A stretch of DNA of 64,000 nucleotides from an uncultured Parvularculaceae bacterium (GTDB lineage Bacteria > Pseudomonadota > Alphaproteobacteria > Caulobacterales > Parvularculaceae): the NCBI GenBank assembly GCA_913055785.1, contig CAJXLJ010000010.1, positions 1 through 64,000 on the forward strand, given 5' to 3'. The notes beneath the pieces are model-generated. The model searched no databases. It had not been told where the DNA came from and worked only from the letters and a program-made list of their open reading frames with translations. The translations under genes and the position numbers were made by a program. This document shows, piece after piece, positions 48,205 through 57,722 of the stretch (position 1 is its first letter; each line of letters starts with the position of its first letter).

Positions 48205-48834
48205 CTATTTCCCGGACGCGCCGATCCGCATCAGGGCGTAACCCGGCGCGGCCATGAATGCGAAGCAGCCGAACCCGAGAAAGAGATTGAAGTCAGCGGG
48301 GGTGCGCGCAAAAAGGCCGGTTGCGATGGCGACGGCGAACCAGCCCGCTGCAACGCCGCCCATCCACCAGCGCCGCCGGATGATCGCAATCGCGTACCAG
48401 ACTGCGCCCTGCAGCGCGCAAACGGTGACCGGGAAGAACAGCCACAGTCCGAAGTCATTGCGCTTGAATGCCGTAACGCCGAAAATCAGCGCAAGGACGA
48501 GATTGGCGAGCCCCGCGCCGCCGAACGCCGCGCCCATCGCCCGCGCGGCGACGCCTTTCTGGTTGAGGTTCTTCCCGTCACGGACGATCACCCAGATCAT
48601 GAAGATTACAAACAGCACCGTCGGCATGACGCCGGCGGCGAGCATGCCGAGTTTGCCGAGTGAGAAAACACCTGCGAGATCGATCCACACAAGGACGCAT
48701 TGCAGGCCATAGAGAACACCGGCGGCGGCGTAAACCGCGCCGGTGCCCTTCATCATTGGCGAATGTTCGTCAACGACCGATTTGATGAAGGCGAGATCTT
48801 CGCGAACCGCTTCGATATTGTTTTGCTTCGTCAT
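48205..48834 (-). CDS. polytopic membrane protein
   Basis: The 209-residue protein starts with about 25 charged cytoplasmic residues (NNIEAVREDLAFIKSVVDEH) followed by five or six membrane segments (TGAVYAAAGVLYGLQCVLVW, LGMLAAGVMPTVLFVIFMIW, AAFGGAGLANLVLALIFGVT and so on). Such proteins commonly accompany winged-helix regulators of the kind encoded next to it. No transporter or enzyme motif is visible. Its start lies inside the last 65 bases of the acyltransferase gene. Confidence 0.8.
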   Translation of the reverse strand: MTKQNNIEAVREDLAFIKSVVDEHSPMMKGTGAVYAAAGVLYGLQCVLVWIDLAGVFSLGKLGMLAAGVMPTVLFVIFMIWVIVRDGKNLNQKGVAARAMGAAFGGAGLANLVLALIFGVTAFKRNDFGLWLFFPVTVCALQGAVWYAIAIIRRRWWMGGVAAGWFAVAIATGLFARTPADFNLFLGFGCFAFMAAPGYALMRIGASGK

Positions 48835-50050
48835 GCTCCCGCTCCGGGGTTTGCTTGGATTTGCGCGGCTGGCGCTTTCCGTTGAGGACGCCGCCGATAA
48901 AGCTGTACCTGACCAGGACGTGATAGGACAGCAGCATCAGGGGAATCGAAAGCCCGAGGATGAAGGCGTATTTCGCTTCCGCCGGCCAGCCCCATTTGAA
49001 CGTCCATACTTGCAGCGCGATCACGATCGGCAGGTGAATGATGTAGAGCCAATAGGATGAGTCGGCGAGATAGCGCCGCATCTTGCTCTCGCCGGAGAAG
49101 AATTTCAGCGCCGCGCCGATCAGCCCGAAGGTCCAGAACCACATGGCGACCGCATAGGCGCACGCATAGACGGTCTTGTCCGAGCCCTCGAGGGCCGGGG
49201 TCATCTGCGTGTGGCCGCCGATCAGATACCAGCAGACTGCGGTGAAGGCGCCGGCGAGGACCAGATGCAGGGGCCAGAGCGTTTGAATGCGCATGACGTT
49301 CTCCCCCTGGCGCTGCAGCGCCCAGCCGAAGAGGAAGGCGGTCCCGTAGGCGATCAATGCGGTCGTGTTGGGGACAATGCCGGTGTCGGGGGTCGGCACG
49401 CCCAGCCATTCGAGCCAGCCCGTATGCGTCAGGAACGCAGCGGCGGCGGGGATCGCGAGCAGCGCCGGCAGGAAGGGCGTTTCGAGGGTCGCGGAGATGA
49501 AGCGGTCGATCAGCTTGCGTCCGGCGCCGCCGAAGTCGAGCAGCGCGATCAACGGCCGCGCGACAATCATCGCCGCGTAGAACATCAACAGCACGTAAAG
49601 AAACCACAGATGGGTCAGCGGGAAAGTTTCCGCCGTCAGGGGCGGGGGCGGCGGCGCGCCTTCAAGCGCGGCGGCGCCGTATTGCGCGGCGATCGACCAG
49701 ATGATGATGGCGGTGAAAGCGGCCATCATCATCGGCCAGAAAACGACAAGCGGAATGCCGATGCGCTTCAGACGGCTCAGGGCGAAACGGCCCGCGCCCA
49801 TGCGATGATAGACCATGCGACCGAAGAAACCGGCGAGCAGGAAAAACGTCGTCATACGGAAGATGTGCAGGACGAAACCGGTTCCGAACAGCGCCTCGCT
49901 GCGCTGCGTATCCATGATGATCCACATCGGATCGCCCGGATAATAAGACATCGATGCGTGAAAGAAGATGCCAAGGATCAGCGCGAGCCCGCGCACCGCA
50001 TCAAGCGCGTGCAGGCGGGCGGGCGATGAAGGCGACGATGGTTGAGACAT
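48770..50050 (-). CDS. acyltransferase family 3 membrane protein
   Basis: The 426-residue protein has about ten membrane segments and the acyltransferase-3 pattern: RLHALDAVRGLALILGIFFH at the start with Arg-Gly and the conserved His, LRRYLADSSYWLYIIHLPIV near the end, and a long central hydrophobic region. It resembles the OpgC-type glucan succinyltransferases, in which the His in the first helix is essential. The last 30 residues are hydrophilic and overlap the next gene by 65 bases. The gene is the first of an operon with a membrane protein and a winged-helix regulator. The acyl donor and target are unknown. Confidence 0.85.
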   Translation of the reverse strand: MSQPSSPSSPARLHALDAVRGLALILGIFFHASMSYYPGDPMWIIMDTQRSEALFGTGFVLHIFRMTTFFLLAGFFGRMVYHRMGAGRFALSRLKRIGIPLVVFWPMMMAAFTAIIIWSIAAQYGAAALEGAPPPPPLTAETFPLTHLWFLYVLLMFYAAMIVARPLIALLDFGGAGRKLIDRFISATLETPFLPALLAIPAAAAFLTHTGWLEWLGVPTPDTGIVPNTTALIAYGTAFLFGWALQRQGENVMRIQTLWPLHLVLAGAFTAVCWYLIGGHTQMTPALEGSDKTVYACAYAVAMWFWTFGLIGAALKFFSGESKMRRYLADSSYWLYIIHLPIVIALQVWTFKWGWPAEAKYAFILGLSIPLMLLSYHVLVRYSFIGGVLNGKRQPRKSKQTPEREHDEAKQYRSGSRRSRLHQIGR

Positions 50051-50081
50051 GGGAATACCCCTCTCCAGAGATTGCTGGGCT

Positions 50082-50119
50082 GATATAGTGAAACAAGTTT
50101 ATAATGTAAACTAGTTTCA
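50082..50119 (-). promoter_or_regulatory. promoter and inverted-repeat operator of the acyltransferase operon
   Basis: On the minus strand TTTACA (50110-50105), a 17-base spacer and TATATC (50087-50082) make a plausible sigma-70 promoter. It is overlapped by the inverted repeat TGAAACAAGTTTA (50089-50101) and TAAACTAGTTTCA (50107-50119), matching at 12 of 13 positions around TAATG. GGAGAGGGG then lies before the ATG at 50050. A dimer bound here would cover the promoter. The winged-helix protein encoded as the third gene is the obvious candidate, as negative autoregulation. Confidence 0.65.
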
Positions 50120-50211
50120 TGATATTTTTCCAGAAATGGCGAAATTGCTGGGGTTGAGGGGAGGGGGATGGGCTGGGAAAGGACGAATTGCCTTGTTTCC
50201 GGCGCGTCACC

Positions 50212-50362
50212 CCTCATCCTGAGGCGCCCGGCTGAAATCCCGGCAGGTATTTCGGCCGGGCCTCGAAGGATGCGAGGCAAACGCCGTCCTTGAACGCCAT
50301 CCTTCGAGGCTCGTCCACCCGTTCGGTTTCGCGAACGGGCGTACGCGCACCTCAGGATGAGG
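50212..50362. repeat. dispersed palindromic repeat, copy 4
   Basis: CCTCATCCTGAGG at 50212-50224 and CCTCAGGATGAGG at 50350-50362 are perfect 13-base inverted arms. Inside are CCTCGAAGGATGCGAGG and ATCCTTCGAGGC, plus a hairpin CCGTTCG-GTTT-CGCGAACGG. It is the longest copy and shares its right end with copy 1. Confidence 0.8.
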
Positions 50363-50417
50363 CGTGCGCATTATTCCTGATGTTTATGAGGAAGCCGCGA
50401 CTCGGGCTGAAGCGTAT

Positions 50418-50681
50418 TCAGGCCGCGACAGGACGTTCAACCAGCGAGATCCGCCCTTCGTGAATGTGTTGCAGGAAAACATCGAGGGACAGCGCGAAAC
50501 CGTCATGACTCGCGCGGTTATAAAAGCCGACGCGGCCGTTTCGGTGTTCGATGTCGTATTCCCCGCAAGGCGCGCGGCGGAAGTCGGTCTCGTCTGCGTA
50601 GTAGACGGCGTCCTTGATCACCGCGCGGGCGACGACGCCGAGCGCGGCGATGGGACTTGGCGCATTGGAGGCAAGTGACAT
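50418..50681 (-). CDS. small protein of unknown function
   Basis: An 87-residue protein is read from the ATG at 50681, which has GGGAG eight bases upstream; a longer frame starts at 50732. It contains GVVARAVIKDAVYYADETDF, RRAPCGEYDIEHRNGRVGF and ends with IHEGRISLVERPVAA. The codon pattern is GC-rich at third positions like true genes, and the alternation of hydrophobic residues suggests a small beta-sheet protein. I recognise no family. It lies just beyond repeat copy 4, with no partner gene. Confidence 0.55.
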   Translation of the reverse strand: MSLASNAPSPIAALGVVARAVIKDAVYYADETDFRRAPCGEYDIEHRNGRVGFYNRASHDGFALSLDVFLQHIHEGRISLVERPVAA

Positions 50682-50901
50682 GGAGATTTCTCCCATCTGA
50701 CGCAGCGAATGAATCGCTTTTGTGCGCGACATAGATGGGCGGCGCTTGCGGCAGATGCGCGTTGCATTTGCGTCCGCATTGCGGCGGACGGCGCCGAACC
50801 GGCGCCGCTGGCGAAACGCCGTGTCACAACTGAGTGAAAGCGAACGAGCCTGACGAAAAGGCGCTACCGTCCCCGGCGCCGCTCACCGTCTCCGCCGCCT
50901 G

Positions 50902-52143
50902 TTACTCGCCGGCCTTGCGCTCGGTGACGCGGACGCCGTCCCTGACCGTGGGGCCGGGATAGAGCACCACCGCGTCGCCCGCCTCAAGGCCGTTCGCGAC
51001 GGCGGCGTGTAGCCCGTTATTGCGCACCACCTCGACCGGCGTCAGCCGCGCGCGGCCGCGTACGATCCTGAACGCCGCCCAGCCGCCGTCCGAGCGGAAG
51101 AGCGCGCTTGAGGGAACCGTCAGGGCGTCGTCGTCCTTCCAGACGACAATCCGCGCTTCGACGCGGTAGCCGTGACCGAGGCTTTCGCGGGTTTGAAGCG
51201 CGTCGGCGAAGCTGATGATCACGTTGACGCGCTGCTCCTCGACGCCGAGGGCGGAATATTTCGTAAAGCCCCAGGGTTCGACCCGGTCGACGACGCCGTT
51301 CAGAAGATGGTCGCCGCCCCAGTTGTCGATGATGACCGGATCGCCGGCACCGATCTGAACGGCGTCCGATGACAGCATCTCGGCGACGATTTCAAGATCG
51401 TTTGAAACATCGCCGATTTCGAGAATCGGCGCGCCGGCGGCGAGGACGGTTTCGCTTTTCTGCATCACCTGCAGCACGCGGCCCGAGATCGGCGCGACCA
51501 GCGGCGCGGCTTCGCCCGCCGGGGGTTCGCCGCCGCCGCTCCGCAGCACGTCGTCAAAGCCGATCAGGCTGGCGCGCGCATTGGCGAGTTCCGCCTCGCG
51601 CATCGAGATCGCCGCCCTGGCCGTATCGACCGCGGCGTCGGCGACCCGCTTGGCGCGCAGGGCGCGGTCGAGCGCCTGTTCGGAAACGGTTTCGGTTTCC
51701 CGGAGCGCGCGGGCGCGCGACGCGTCAGCGGCGGCGAGCGATTGTTCGGCGAGGGCGCTGTTGAGATCGGCCCGGGCGACCCGCAGCGCCGCTTCGGCGG
51801 CGGCGACTCCCGCCTCGGCCTGTTCGCGCGTCCTGACGTCGATCGCCGAAGGAGACGCCGCCAATATCCGTGCAATGACGGTTTCGCCGCCGATCACCGC
51901 GTCGCCCGGCTCGACTTCGACCCGCAAAAGCCGGCCCGCCACCGGCGCCGAGACCACATAGGCGTCGCGCACGCGGGTTTTCGCTTCTTCATCGATGGTG
52001 ATCGTCAGCGGCTTTCTTTCGACATCGCCGAAATCCGCCGGAACCGGCTTCGGCGCGAAGGCGAAGCCGAGCCCGAGAGCGATAACGGCGCCTGCGCCGA
52101 TCGTGATCCATCTCCGGGATAATCTCTTTCGCGGTGCGGTCAT
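50902..52143 (-). CDS. HlyD-type periplasmic adaptor of an ABC exporter
   Basis: The 413-residue protein has an N-terminal membrane anchor (WITIGAGAVIALGLGFAFA), a lipoyl-like part (APVAGRLLRVEVEPGDAVIG), a coiled coil around residues 100-200 rich in Ala, Arg and Glu, the second lipoyl half (APISGRVLQVMQKSETVLAA), and a beta-barrel end (DALTVPSSALFRSDGGWAAF). This is the membrane-fusion protein that joins the inner-membrane transporter to an outer-membrane pore. It is the last gene of the operon, two bases after the permease stop. No outer-membrane TolC gene is in the window. Confidence 0.9.
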   Translation of the reverse strand: MTAPRKRLSRRWITIGAGAVIALGLGFAFAPKPVPADFGDVERKPLTITIDEEAKTRVRDAYVVSAPVAGRLLRVEVEPGDAVIGGETVIARILAASPSAIDVRTREQAEAGVAAAEAALRVARADLNSALAEQSLAAADASRARALRETETVSEQALDRALRAKRVADAAVDTARAAISMREAELANARASLIGFDDVLRSGGGEPPAGEAAPLVAPISGRVLQVMQKSETVLAAGAPILEIGDVSNDLEIVAEMLSSDAVQIGAGDPVIIDNWGGDHLLNGVVDRVEPWGFTKYSALGVEEQRVNVIISFADALQTRESLGHGYRVEARIVVWKDDDALTVPSSALFRSDGGWAAFRIVRGRARLTPVEVVRNNGLHAAVANGLEAGDAVVLYPGPTVRDGVRVTERKAGE

Positions 52144-52145
52144 CG

Positions 52146-54512
52146 TTACTCTCTCGATTTCAGTGCGGTGACGAGATCCAGCCGGTCGATATCGTTCTTG
52201 ACGAGCCGGCCCGAGGCGACAGCGGCGGCGAGGACGGCAAGCGAGGCCCAGCCGACCGAGACGGCGTCGACTTCAGCAGGGATGGTGTAAAGATCGGTGC
52301 TGAACCCCGCCGCAATGGCGCCGGCGAGGCCGGCGCCGATGGCGACGCCAGCCGGCAGGGCGATCAGCGTGATGGCGCCGAGCTCGCCGAGCAGCACGAA
52401 CGCCGCCTCGTTGCGGGTGAAGCCAAGCACCCTGAGGCTTGCGAGTTCGTGCGCGCGTTCGGCGAAGGCGATGCGCGCCGAGTTGAAGACGATGCCGAAA
52501 GTGATGATCGCGGCGAGCCCCGCCATGATGAAACGACTGGCGCCGGCGCCCTCGTTCATGATCTTTTCAAGCGCGCCGCGCGCTTCGCTGCGCAGGCTGA
52601 CGCCGGCGACCGCCGGCATGTTCTTGAGCTTTTCATAGATGGCGCGGCTTTTTTCATCGTCGATCCGCAGATAGGCGCCCGACACGCGGCGCGGTTCGGA
52701 CACCGCTTCGCCAAGCGCGCCGATTTCCATATAGGCGGGGGCGCCGAGCAGGGTTTGCGCCACCGCCGCCACCGGCAGGGTCAGCACCGGCCGGCGTCCT
52801 TCGCGTACTTCTACCGTAATCATGTCGCCCGCCCTGACCGCCAGCTTCTCCCGCAGGGGCTCTGCAAGAATCACCCCGTCCTTTCGAATATAGATAGGCG
52901 TCAAATCGTCCGCCATGGCGCGGGAAAGACGCGGTTCGGCGACAAGGCCGCTCAGGGTTCCGCGATGGGTCCTGACGCCGTTGCGCAAGATCACCGGCAC
53001 GGCCCGAAACGGTTCGACCTCGATGACGCCGTCGATGCGCGCGAGTTCGAGCAGCGTCTTGTCGCTTAACGGCTCGATGAAGCTGACCGTGGCGTCGCTG
53101 CGGTCGACAACCGAGAAGTTGAGATCGATGGCGCGATTGAACCCCGCCATTACGCCGAGCATGGCGAGGGAGAGCCCCATGCCGGCGGCGATGCCGGCCG
53201 CCGCGGCGGCGGCTCTGCCCGGCTGCCGCGTCAACCGCCGCAGCACCATGCGGCTCGGCTGGTCGAGCCAGCGCTTGAGCGCGCCGGCGATATCGATGCT
53301 GCGCGAATAATCCGGCGGCGCGGGCGGGCGCATGGCGACGGCGGGGGTGAGCGAAAAGACGCGCCTCAATGCGACAACGCCGCCAGCGGACGCCGCCGCG
53401 ACGCTGACCGCGAAGGCGATCAGGAAGGCGGCGGGATCGACGCGAAAAATCAGGAACGGGAACTTGTAATAGATCTGGTAGTAACCGGCGAGCGACTGTC
53501 CCGAGAGTACGCCGAGAATGCAGCCCGCCACGGCGCCGGCGGCGGCGATCAGCACGACGAACTTGAAATAGTGGAAGCCGACCTCGGCGCCGGAATAGCC
53601 GAACGCCTTCAACAGGCCGATCTGCAGCCTTTCGGCGGAAATCATCCGTGAAATGACGATATAGAGAAGGAACGCGGCGACCCCCATGAAGACCGGCGGC
53701 ACGACGCTGCGCGAAACCCGAAGGCCGCTGATCTCCTCGACGATGAAGCGGTTCGAAAACTGGTCTTCAAGCCCGTAGGCCCCGGCGCCGCCATATGCGT
53801 CGAGCAGCCGGTCGAGCGCGGCGAGCGCCGCCGGCTCGCTTGCGCCGCGTTCGAGATCGATCAGCGCTTCGTTGAAGGCGCCGTCCATGTCATAGGCGGC
53901 GGCGAGGGCTTCCTCATTCATCCAGATGACGGCGAAGCGGGAATCGTCGGGCACAAGCTCGCCGGGCGCGGTCGAATAAAGAAACTCCGGCGACTGGGCG
54001 AGACCGGCGATGTGAAAAGTGCGGCGCGCGCCGTTCATGGTGGCGGTCAGCATATCGCCCGGTTCAAAGCCGCGCGCCTTCGCGAAGCCTTCAAGCAGCA
54101 GGATTTCATCGTGGCGGCGCGGGTCGAGCAGGCGGCCGCGGGCGAGATAGACCGCGTTGAGCCTCGGCTCGGCGAACGCGGGAAGCGACAGCGCCTGCGC
54201 GCGCACCGGCACGGCCTCGCCCGGAATATCGATGAGCGCGCCGCCATTGATGCGGCCTTCGGCGGCGGCGACGCCGTCAATCGCCGCGATGTCGTCAAGC
54301 AGTCTGTCGGGCGCGCGCTTGACCGGCGCGAAGGCGTCGGCGAGACGATAGCGTTCGTAATAGGCGAGGCGGGTTTCCTCGAGCGAATGCACAAGCCCGT
54401 CCATCATCACCAGCATCAGCACGCCGACGGCGATCACCAAAGCGATAGCGAGGCTTTGCGTTTTCATGCGCATCAGGTCGCGGCCGAGCTTTTTGTCGAG
54501 CGGGCTCACCAT
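52146..54512 (-). CDS. FtsX-type ABC transporter permease
   Basis: The 788-residue protein has the two-fold FtsX/MacB layout. There is an N-terminal membrane segment ([20 protein letters not shown]), a large periplasmic domain, three membrane segments near residues 275-385, a fourth near 430-460, a second periplasmic domain, and three final segments ([59 protein letters not shown]). Type VII ABC systems of this kind move lipoproteins or peptides mechanically through the periplasmic adaptor rather than pumping solutes. It overlaps the ATPase gene by seven bases. Confidence 0.9.
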   Translation of the reverse strand: MVSPLDKKLGRDLMRMKTQSLAIALVIAVGVLMLVMMDGLVHSLEETRLAYYERYRLADAFAPVKRAPDRLLDDIAAIDGVAAAEGRINGGALIDIPGEAVPVRAQALSLPAFAEPRLNAVYLARGRLLDPRRHDEILLLEGFAKARGFEPGDMLTATMNGARRTFHIAGLAQSPEFLYSTAPGELVPDDSRFAVIWMNEEALAAAYDMDGAFNEALIDLERGASEPAALAALDRLLDAYGGAGAYGLEDQFSNRFIVEEISGLRVSRSVVPPVFMGVAAFLLYIVISRMISAERLQIGLLKAFGYSGAEVGFHYFKFVVLIAAAGAVAGCILGVLSGQSLAGYYQIYYKFPFLIFRVDPAAFLIAFAVSVAAASAGGVVALRRVFSLTPAVAMRPPAPPDYSRSIDIAGALKRWLDQPSRMVLRRLTRQPGRAAAAAAGIAAGMGLSLAMLGVMAGFNRAIDLNFSVVDRSDATVSFIEPLSDKTLLELARIDGVIEVEPFRAVPVILRNGVRTHRGTLSGLVAEPRLSRAMADDLTPIYIRKDGVILAEPLREKLAVRAGDMITVEVREGRRPVLTLPVAAVAQTLLGAPAYMEIGALGEAVSEPRRVSGAYLRIDDEKSRAIYEKLKNMPAVAGVSLRSEARGALEKIMNEGAGASRFIMAGLAAIITFGIVFNSARIAFAERAHELASLRVLGFTRNEAAFVLLGELGAITLIALPAGVAIGAGLAGAIAAGFSTDLYTIPAEVDAVSVGWASLAVLAAAVASGRLVKNDIDRLDLVTALKSRE

Positions 54513-55216
54513 TCGATCTCCGAGGCCGGTTGCGGCGTGTCGTTGGTCTCGACGCCGCGCACCGCGCCGTCCGACATCGAGATGACGCGGTTCGCCATCG
54601 CCGCCGTCGCCGCGGCGTGGGTGATGATCATCACCGTGGCGCCGAGCTCGCGGTTGACCCGCTGCAGGACGCCGAGCACCGTCCGCCCGGTCGTGGAATC
54701 AAGCGCGCCCGTCGGTTCGTCGCAGAACAGCACCGTCGGCTGCTTGGCGACCGCGCGCGCAATCGCGACGCGCTGCTGCTCGCCGCCGGAAAGCTCCGCC
54801 GGAAAATGATCTCGCCGCGCGGCGAGGCCGACAAGATCTAGCGCCTCGGAAGGGTCGAGCGGGTCGCCTGAAATCTCGGTGACGAGTTCGACATTCTCCC
54901 GCGCGGTGAGGCTCGGCATCAGATTGTAGAACTGGAAGACGAAGCCCACATGCTCGCGGCGGTAAAGCGTCAGCGCGCGGTCGGTCATCGTCGTCAGTTC
55001 GTCTTCGAAAAACTTCGCGCTGCCGTCGCTCGCGCGGTCGAGCCCGCCGAGAATGTTCAACAGCGTCGACTTGCCCGAGCCTGACGCGCCGAGCAACACC
55101 ACAAGCTCGCCCTTCGGGATGTCGAGATCGACGCCCCGCAGCGCATGCACTGCGGTCGGCCCCTCGCCATAGACTTTCGTCAGGCCGCGCGTCGTGAAGG
55201 CGTGTTCCTCAGCCAT
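54506..55216 (-). CDS. ABC transporter ATP-binding protein (LolD/MacB-like)
   Basis: The 236-residue ATPase has Walker [10 protein letters not shown] (residues 43-51), Q-loop [12 protein letters not shown], signature [14 protein letters not shown], Walker [14 protein letters not shown] and switch His in [11 protein letters not shown]. The [20 protein letters not shown] start is typical of the LolD/MacB group that works with FtsX-type permeases. It is the first gene of the operon ATPase-permease-adaptor. The promoter must lie between 55217 and 55322, where I see AT-rich sequence (AACAAAAATTAGCATTAG) but no clear boxes. Confidence 0.93.
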   Translation of the reverse strand: MAEEHAFTTRGLTKVYGEGPTAVHALRGVDLDIPKGELVVLLGASGSGKSTLLNILGGLDRASDGSAKFFEDELTTMTDRALTLYRREHVGFVFQFYNLMPSLTARENVELVTEISGDPLDPSEALDLVGLAARRDHFPAELSGGEQQRVAIARAVAKQPTVLFCDEPTGALDSTTGRTVLGVLQRVNRELGATVMIITHAAATAAMANRVISMSDGAVRGVETNDTPQPASEIEW

Positions 55217-55322
55217 TCCCCGATTATCGGCCGAGAATGTGAAAACTTAACAAAAATTAGCATTAGAGCGGCTCAGCCGCGCTGCTTGGCCGCACGGATC
55301 AGCGCCGGCGGTCAAGAAAACC

Positions 55323-57398
55323 CTACCGCCCACGATACCGCCGCTCGTTGCCGTCGCGGCGGACGCGGGAAAAGCCGCGCGAGACGTCTTCATAAAAATC
55401 GATCAGCGTCGTTTCGGCGGCATAGGTGACCGCCGGATAGGCGCCGTCGATCTCCTCGATGCGCAAACCCTGATGCGCGGCGATCATGAAGTTCTTCCAG
55501 ATCGCTGCCGGGATCGAGCCGCCGGTCACCTTCTCCATCGGGCGGTAGGCGTCGTTGCCGACCCAAACGCCGGCTGTGATCTGCGGCGTGTAGCCGATGA
55601 AGGAGGCGTCGCGCCAGTCATTGGTGGTGCCGGTCTTGCCGCCGGCGGCGCGTTTGCCGAGGCTGGCGCTGGCGCCGGTGCCGGAATGCATCACCTGATA
55701 GAGCATGTGGTTCATCTGCGTTGCGACGGTCGGCGACATGACGCGGACGGGCTCTTTTCTTTCGTGCTCGTAAAGAACGTCGCCGTTTCGGGTTTCGATT
55801 TTTTCAATGGCGTAGGGTTCGGGCTTGAGGCCGTGTTGCGAGAACGGAATATAGGCGGCGGTGAGATCGGCGAGCGTCACGTCGACGGCGCCGAGGGCGA
55901 TGGCGCGGAAGGGTTTGACGTCGGGCACGCCGAAACGCATCGCGGCGTCCGCCACTTTTGACGGGCCGACATATTCCGAAACCTGCGCAGAGATCGTGTT
56001 GATCGATTTCGCCAGCGCTTCCGAGAGGCGCATGGGGCCGCGAAAGCCGTCGGTGTAGTTCGACGGCGCCCAGCCGCCGAAATTGACCGGCTTGTCAACA
56101 AAGCGGGAGTTCGGCGTAAGGCCCGCCTCCATCGCCGCCACATAGACGAAGGGTTTGAACGCCGATCCCGGCTGGCGCTTCGCCTGCACCGCGCGATTGA
56201 ACTGGCTTTCCTTGTAGGAGCGCCCGCCGACCATGGCGCGCAAGGCGCCGTCCGCGTCATAGGCGACGAGCGCCGCCTGGTCGGCGCCTTTAAGGCGGTT
56301 CTCAACCGTGAGGCCGGCTTTCACCGCGCTTTCCGCGTCGCGCTGCAGCTTCTGGTCGATGGTGGTGGTCACGACGATGTCGCCGGCGACCGGACCGGCG
56401 AGCTCGCGGGTCTTCGCCGCGGCGTAGTCGAAGAAATAGCCGAGGTCCGAATCCGTATTTTGATTAATCGTCCTCGCCGGGTTCTGCTGCGCCTCGCGCG
56501 CGTCGAACGGGTCGATCTCGCCGGTCTCGACGAGATTGTCGAGCACGTCCGCGGCGCGGCGTTCGGCGCCTTTCGGGTTCTGTATCGGGTTATAGGTGGA
56601 GGGCGCCTTGGGAAGGCCGGCGAGCAGCGCGGCTTCCGCAAGGGTCACGTCGCGCGCCGACTTGCCGAAATAGGTCTGCGCCGCGCTTTCAATCCCGTAT
56701 GTCCCGGCGCCGAGATAGATGCGGTTCAGATAAAGCGAGAGGATCTTGTCCTTGCCGTAATGGCCCTCGAGCCACAGGGCGAGCAGCGCTTCCTTGATCT
56801 TGCGCACATAGGTCTGCTCCGGCGTCAGGAACAGGTTGCGCGCGAGCTGCTGCGTGATGGTCGAGCCGCCCTCGGTGACGCCGCCGGCTTTCGCGTTGGC
56901 GAGCGCCGCGCGCAAGGTGCCGCGCAGGTCGACGCCGCCATGATCGTAAAAGCGCCGGTCTTCGGTGGCGAGAAAGGCCTTCAGGAGATAGTCCGGCAGT
57001 TCGTCCGGTTCGACCTGTTCGCCATAGCGCGCCCCGCGTGAGGCGATCTCCTCGCCATTGCGGTCAAGGACGATGATCGCCGACTGGCGGTTGACGTTCC
57101 ACATGTCGGCGTTGTCGGGAACCCGCGGCGCCATGACGACGAACGCAAAGGCGAGGGCGCCCGCCCCTCCGAGGAAGAACAGCGACGAGGCGGCCCCGAG
57201 AAACGACCCCCACAGCGCGCGCCACGCCCGGCCTTCGCCGGGGTTTTTCGGATATTTCGAGTCCTCAGCATAAGGACTGCGTCCCGCCGGCTTTTTCTCG
57301 CCCGCCATCAGCTGGCGCGTGAACCATGCCCGAAACGCCTTAAAGCGCGCGGCGATCCCCGCAGCGCCTTTTTTCACTTTGTCCTTCACGTCAGTCAT
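55323..57398 (-). CDS. PBP1A family penicillin-binding protein
   Basis: The 691-residue bifunctional enzyme builds and crosslinks peptidoglycan. A cytoplasmic tail and one membrane segment (residues 63-87) precede the glycosyltransferase domain with EDRRFYDHGGVDLRG and GGSTITQQLARNLFL. The transpeptidase domain has the SxxK motif in RQPGSAFKPF, SxN in KSINTIS and KTGTTND. It resembles the short alphaproteobacterial PBP1A forms. The frame also allows a GTG at 57440, but that codon lies within palindromic repeat copy 5, so the ATG at 57398 is preferred. It is followed after about 100 bases by the convergently placed ABC operon start. Confidence 0.93.
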   Translation of the reverse strand: MTDVKDKVKKGAAGIAARFKAFRAWFTRQLMAGEKKPAGRSPYAEDSKYPKNPGEGRAWRALWGSFLGAASSLFFLGGAGALAFAFVVMAPRVPDNADMWNVNRQSAIIVLDRNGEEIASRGARYGEQVEPDELPDYLLKAFLATEDRRFYDHGGVDLRGTLRAALANAKAGGVTEGGSTITQQLARNLFLTPEQTYVRKIKEALLALWLEGHYGKDKILSLYLNRIYLGAGTYGIESAAQTYFGKSARDVTLAEAALLAGLPKAPSTYNPIQNPKGAERRAADVLDNLVETGEIDPFDAREAQQNPARTINQNTDSDLGYFFDYAAAKTRELAGPVAGDIVVTTTIDQKLQRDAESAVKAGLTVENRLKGADQAALVAYDADGALRAMVGGRSYKESQFNRAVQAKRQPGSAFKPFVYVAAMEAGLTPNSRFVDKPVNFGGWAPSNYTDGFRGPMRLSEALAKSINTISAQVSEYVGPSKVADAAMRFGVPDVKPFRAIALGAVDVTLADLTAAYIPFSQHGLKPEPYAIEKIETRNGDVLYEHERKEPVRVMSPTVATQMNHMLYQVMHSGTGASASLGKRAAGGKTGTTNDWRDASFIGYTPQITAGVWVGNDAYRPMEKVTGGSIPAAIWKNFMIAAHQGLRIEEIDGAYPAVTYAAETTLIDFYEDVSRGFSRVRRDGNERRYRGR

Positions 57399-57722
57399 CA
57401 ACCCGGAACTCTTCTGCACGCGGCCGAAAATACGCTTCACCCTGAGGGCTCTTTTCCCTTCATCCTTCGTGACGGCGCTCCGCGCCCCTCAGAATGAAGG
57501 GAAAAAGAGCGTCACGAAGGGCGAAGCGGGCCTTTTCGATCCGCCCGCTTATAGGCGATTTTCCCATCGGCGATAATGGCGGCGGGAAAAAGGCCGAAAG
57601 CGCCGGAATTGGTGACAAATCCGTCATTTACGCCGCCGCCGCCCTCGTTGCCGGCAGTGGCGTTCGCGATAAAACCTGTTTAAGCCTATGCGCTTCGGGC
57701 GGGAGCCGCTTCGGGGAGGCGG
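57399..57722. other. divergent region with palindromic repeat
   Basis: This region separates the PBP1A gene and the first TolB/TPR gene. Repeat copy 5 fills 57435-57530. The rest (57531-57722) is GC-rich and should contain the promoter of the rightward gene; no clear boxes were found. No further gene is visible. Confidence 0.4.
57435..57530. repeat. dispersed palindromic repeat, copy 5
   Basis: CTTCACCCTGAGGG at 57435-57448 and CCCTCAGAATGAAG at 57486-57499 are inverted arms with two mismatches in 14. Further inside and outside, CTCTTTTCCCTTC and GAAGGGAAAAAGAG pair, and CTTCGTGACG pairs with CGTCACGAAG. The layout matches copy 3. Confidence 0.85.

Larger units (their letters stand above)
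50051..50417. other. regulatory region and repeat upstream of the acyltransferase operon
   Basis: The first 70 bases hold the operon promoter and its inverted repeat, described separately. From 50212 to 50362 lies palindromic repeat copy 4. The stretch between 50120 and 50211 is rich in G on the plus strand and shows no gene. Confidence 0.5.

Noticed and set aside
57399-57440. GTG start for PBP1A at 57440
   Set aside because: It falls within a dispersed repeat and adds no conserved residues; the ATG at 57398 is simpler.
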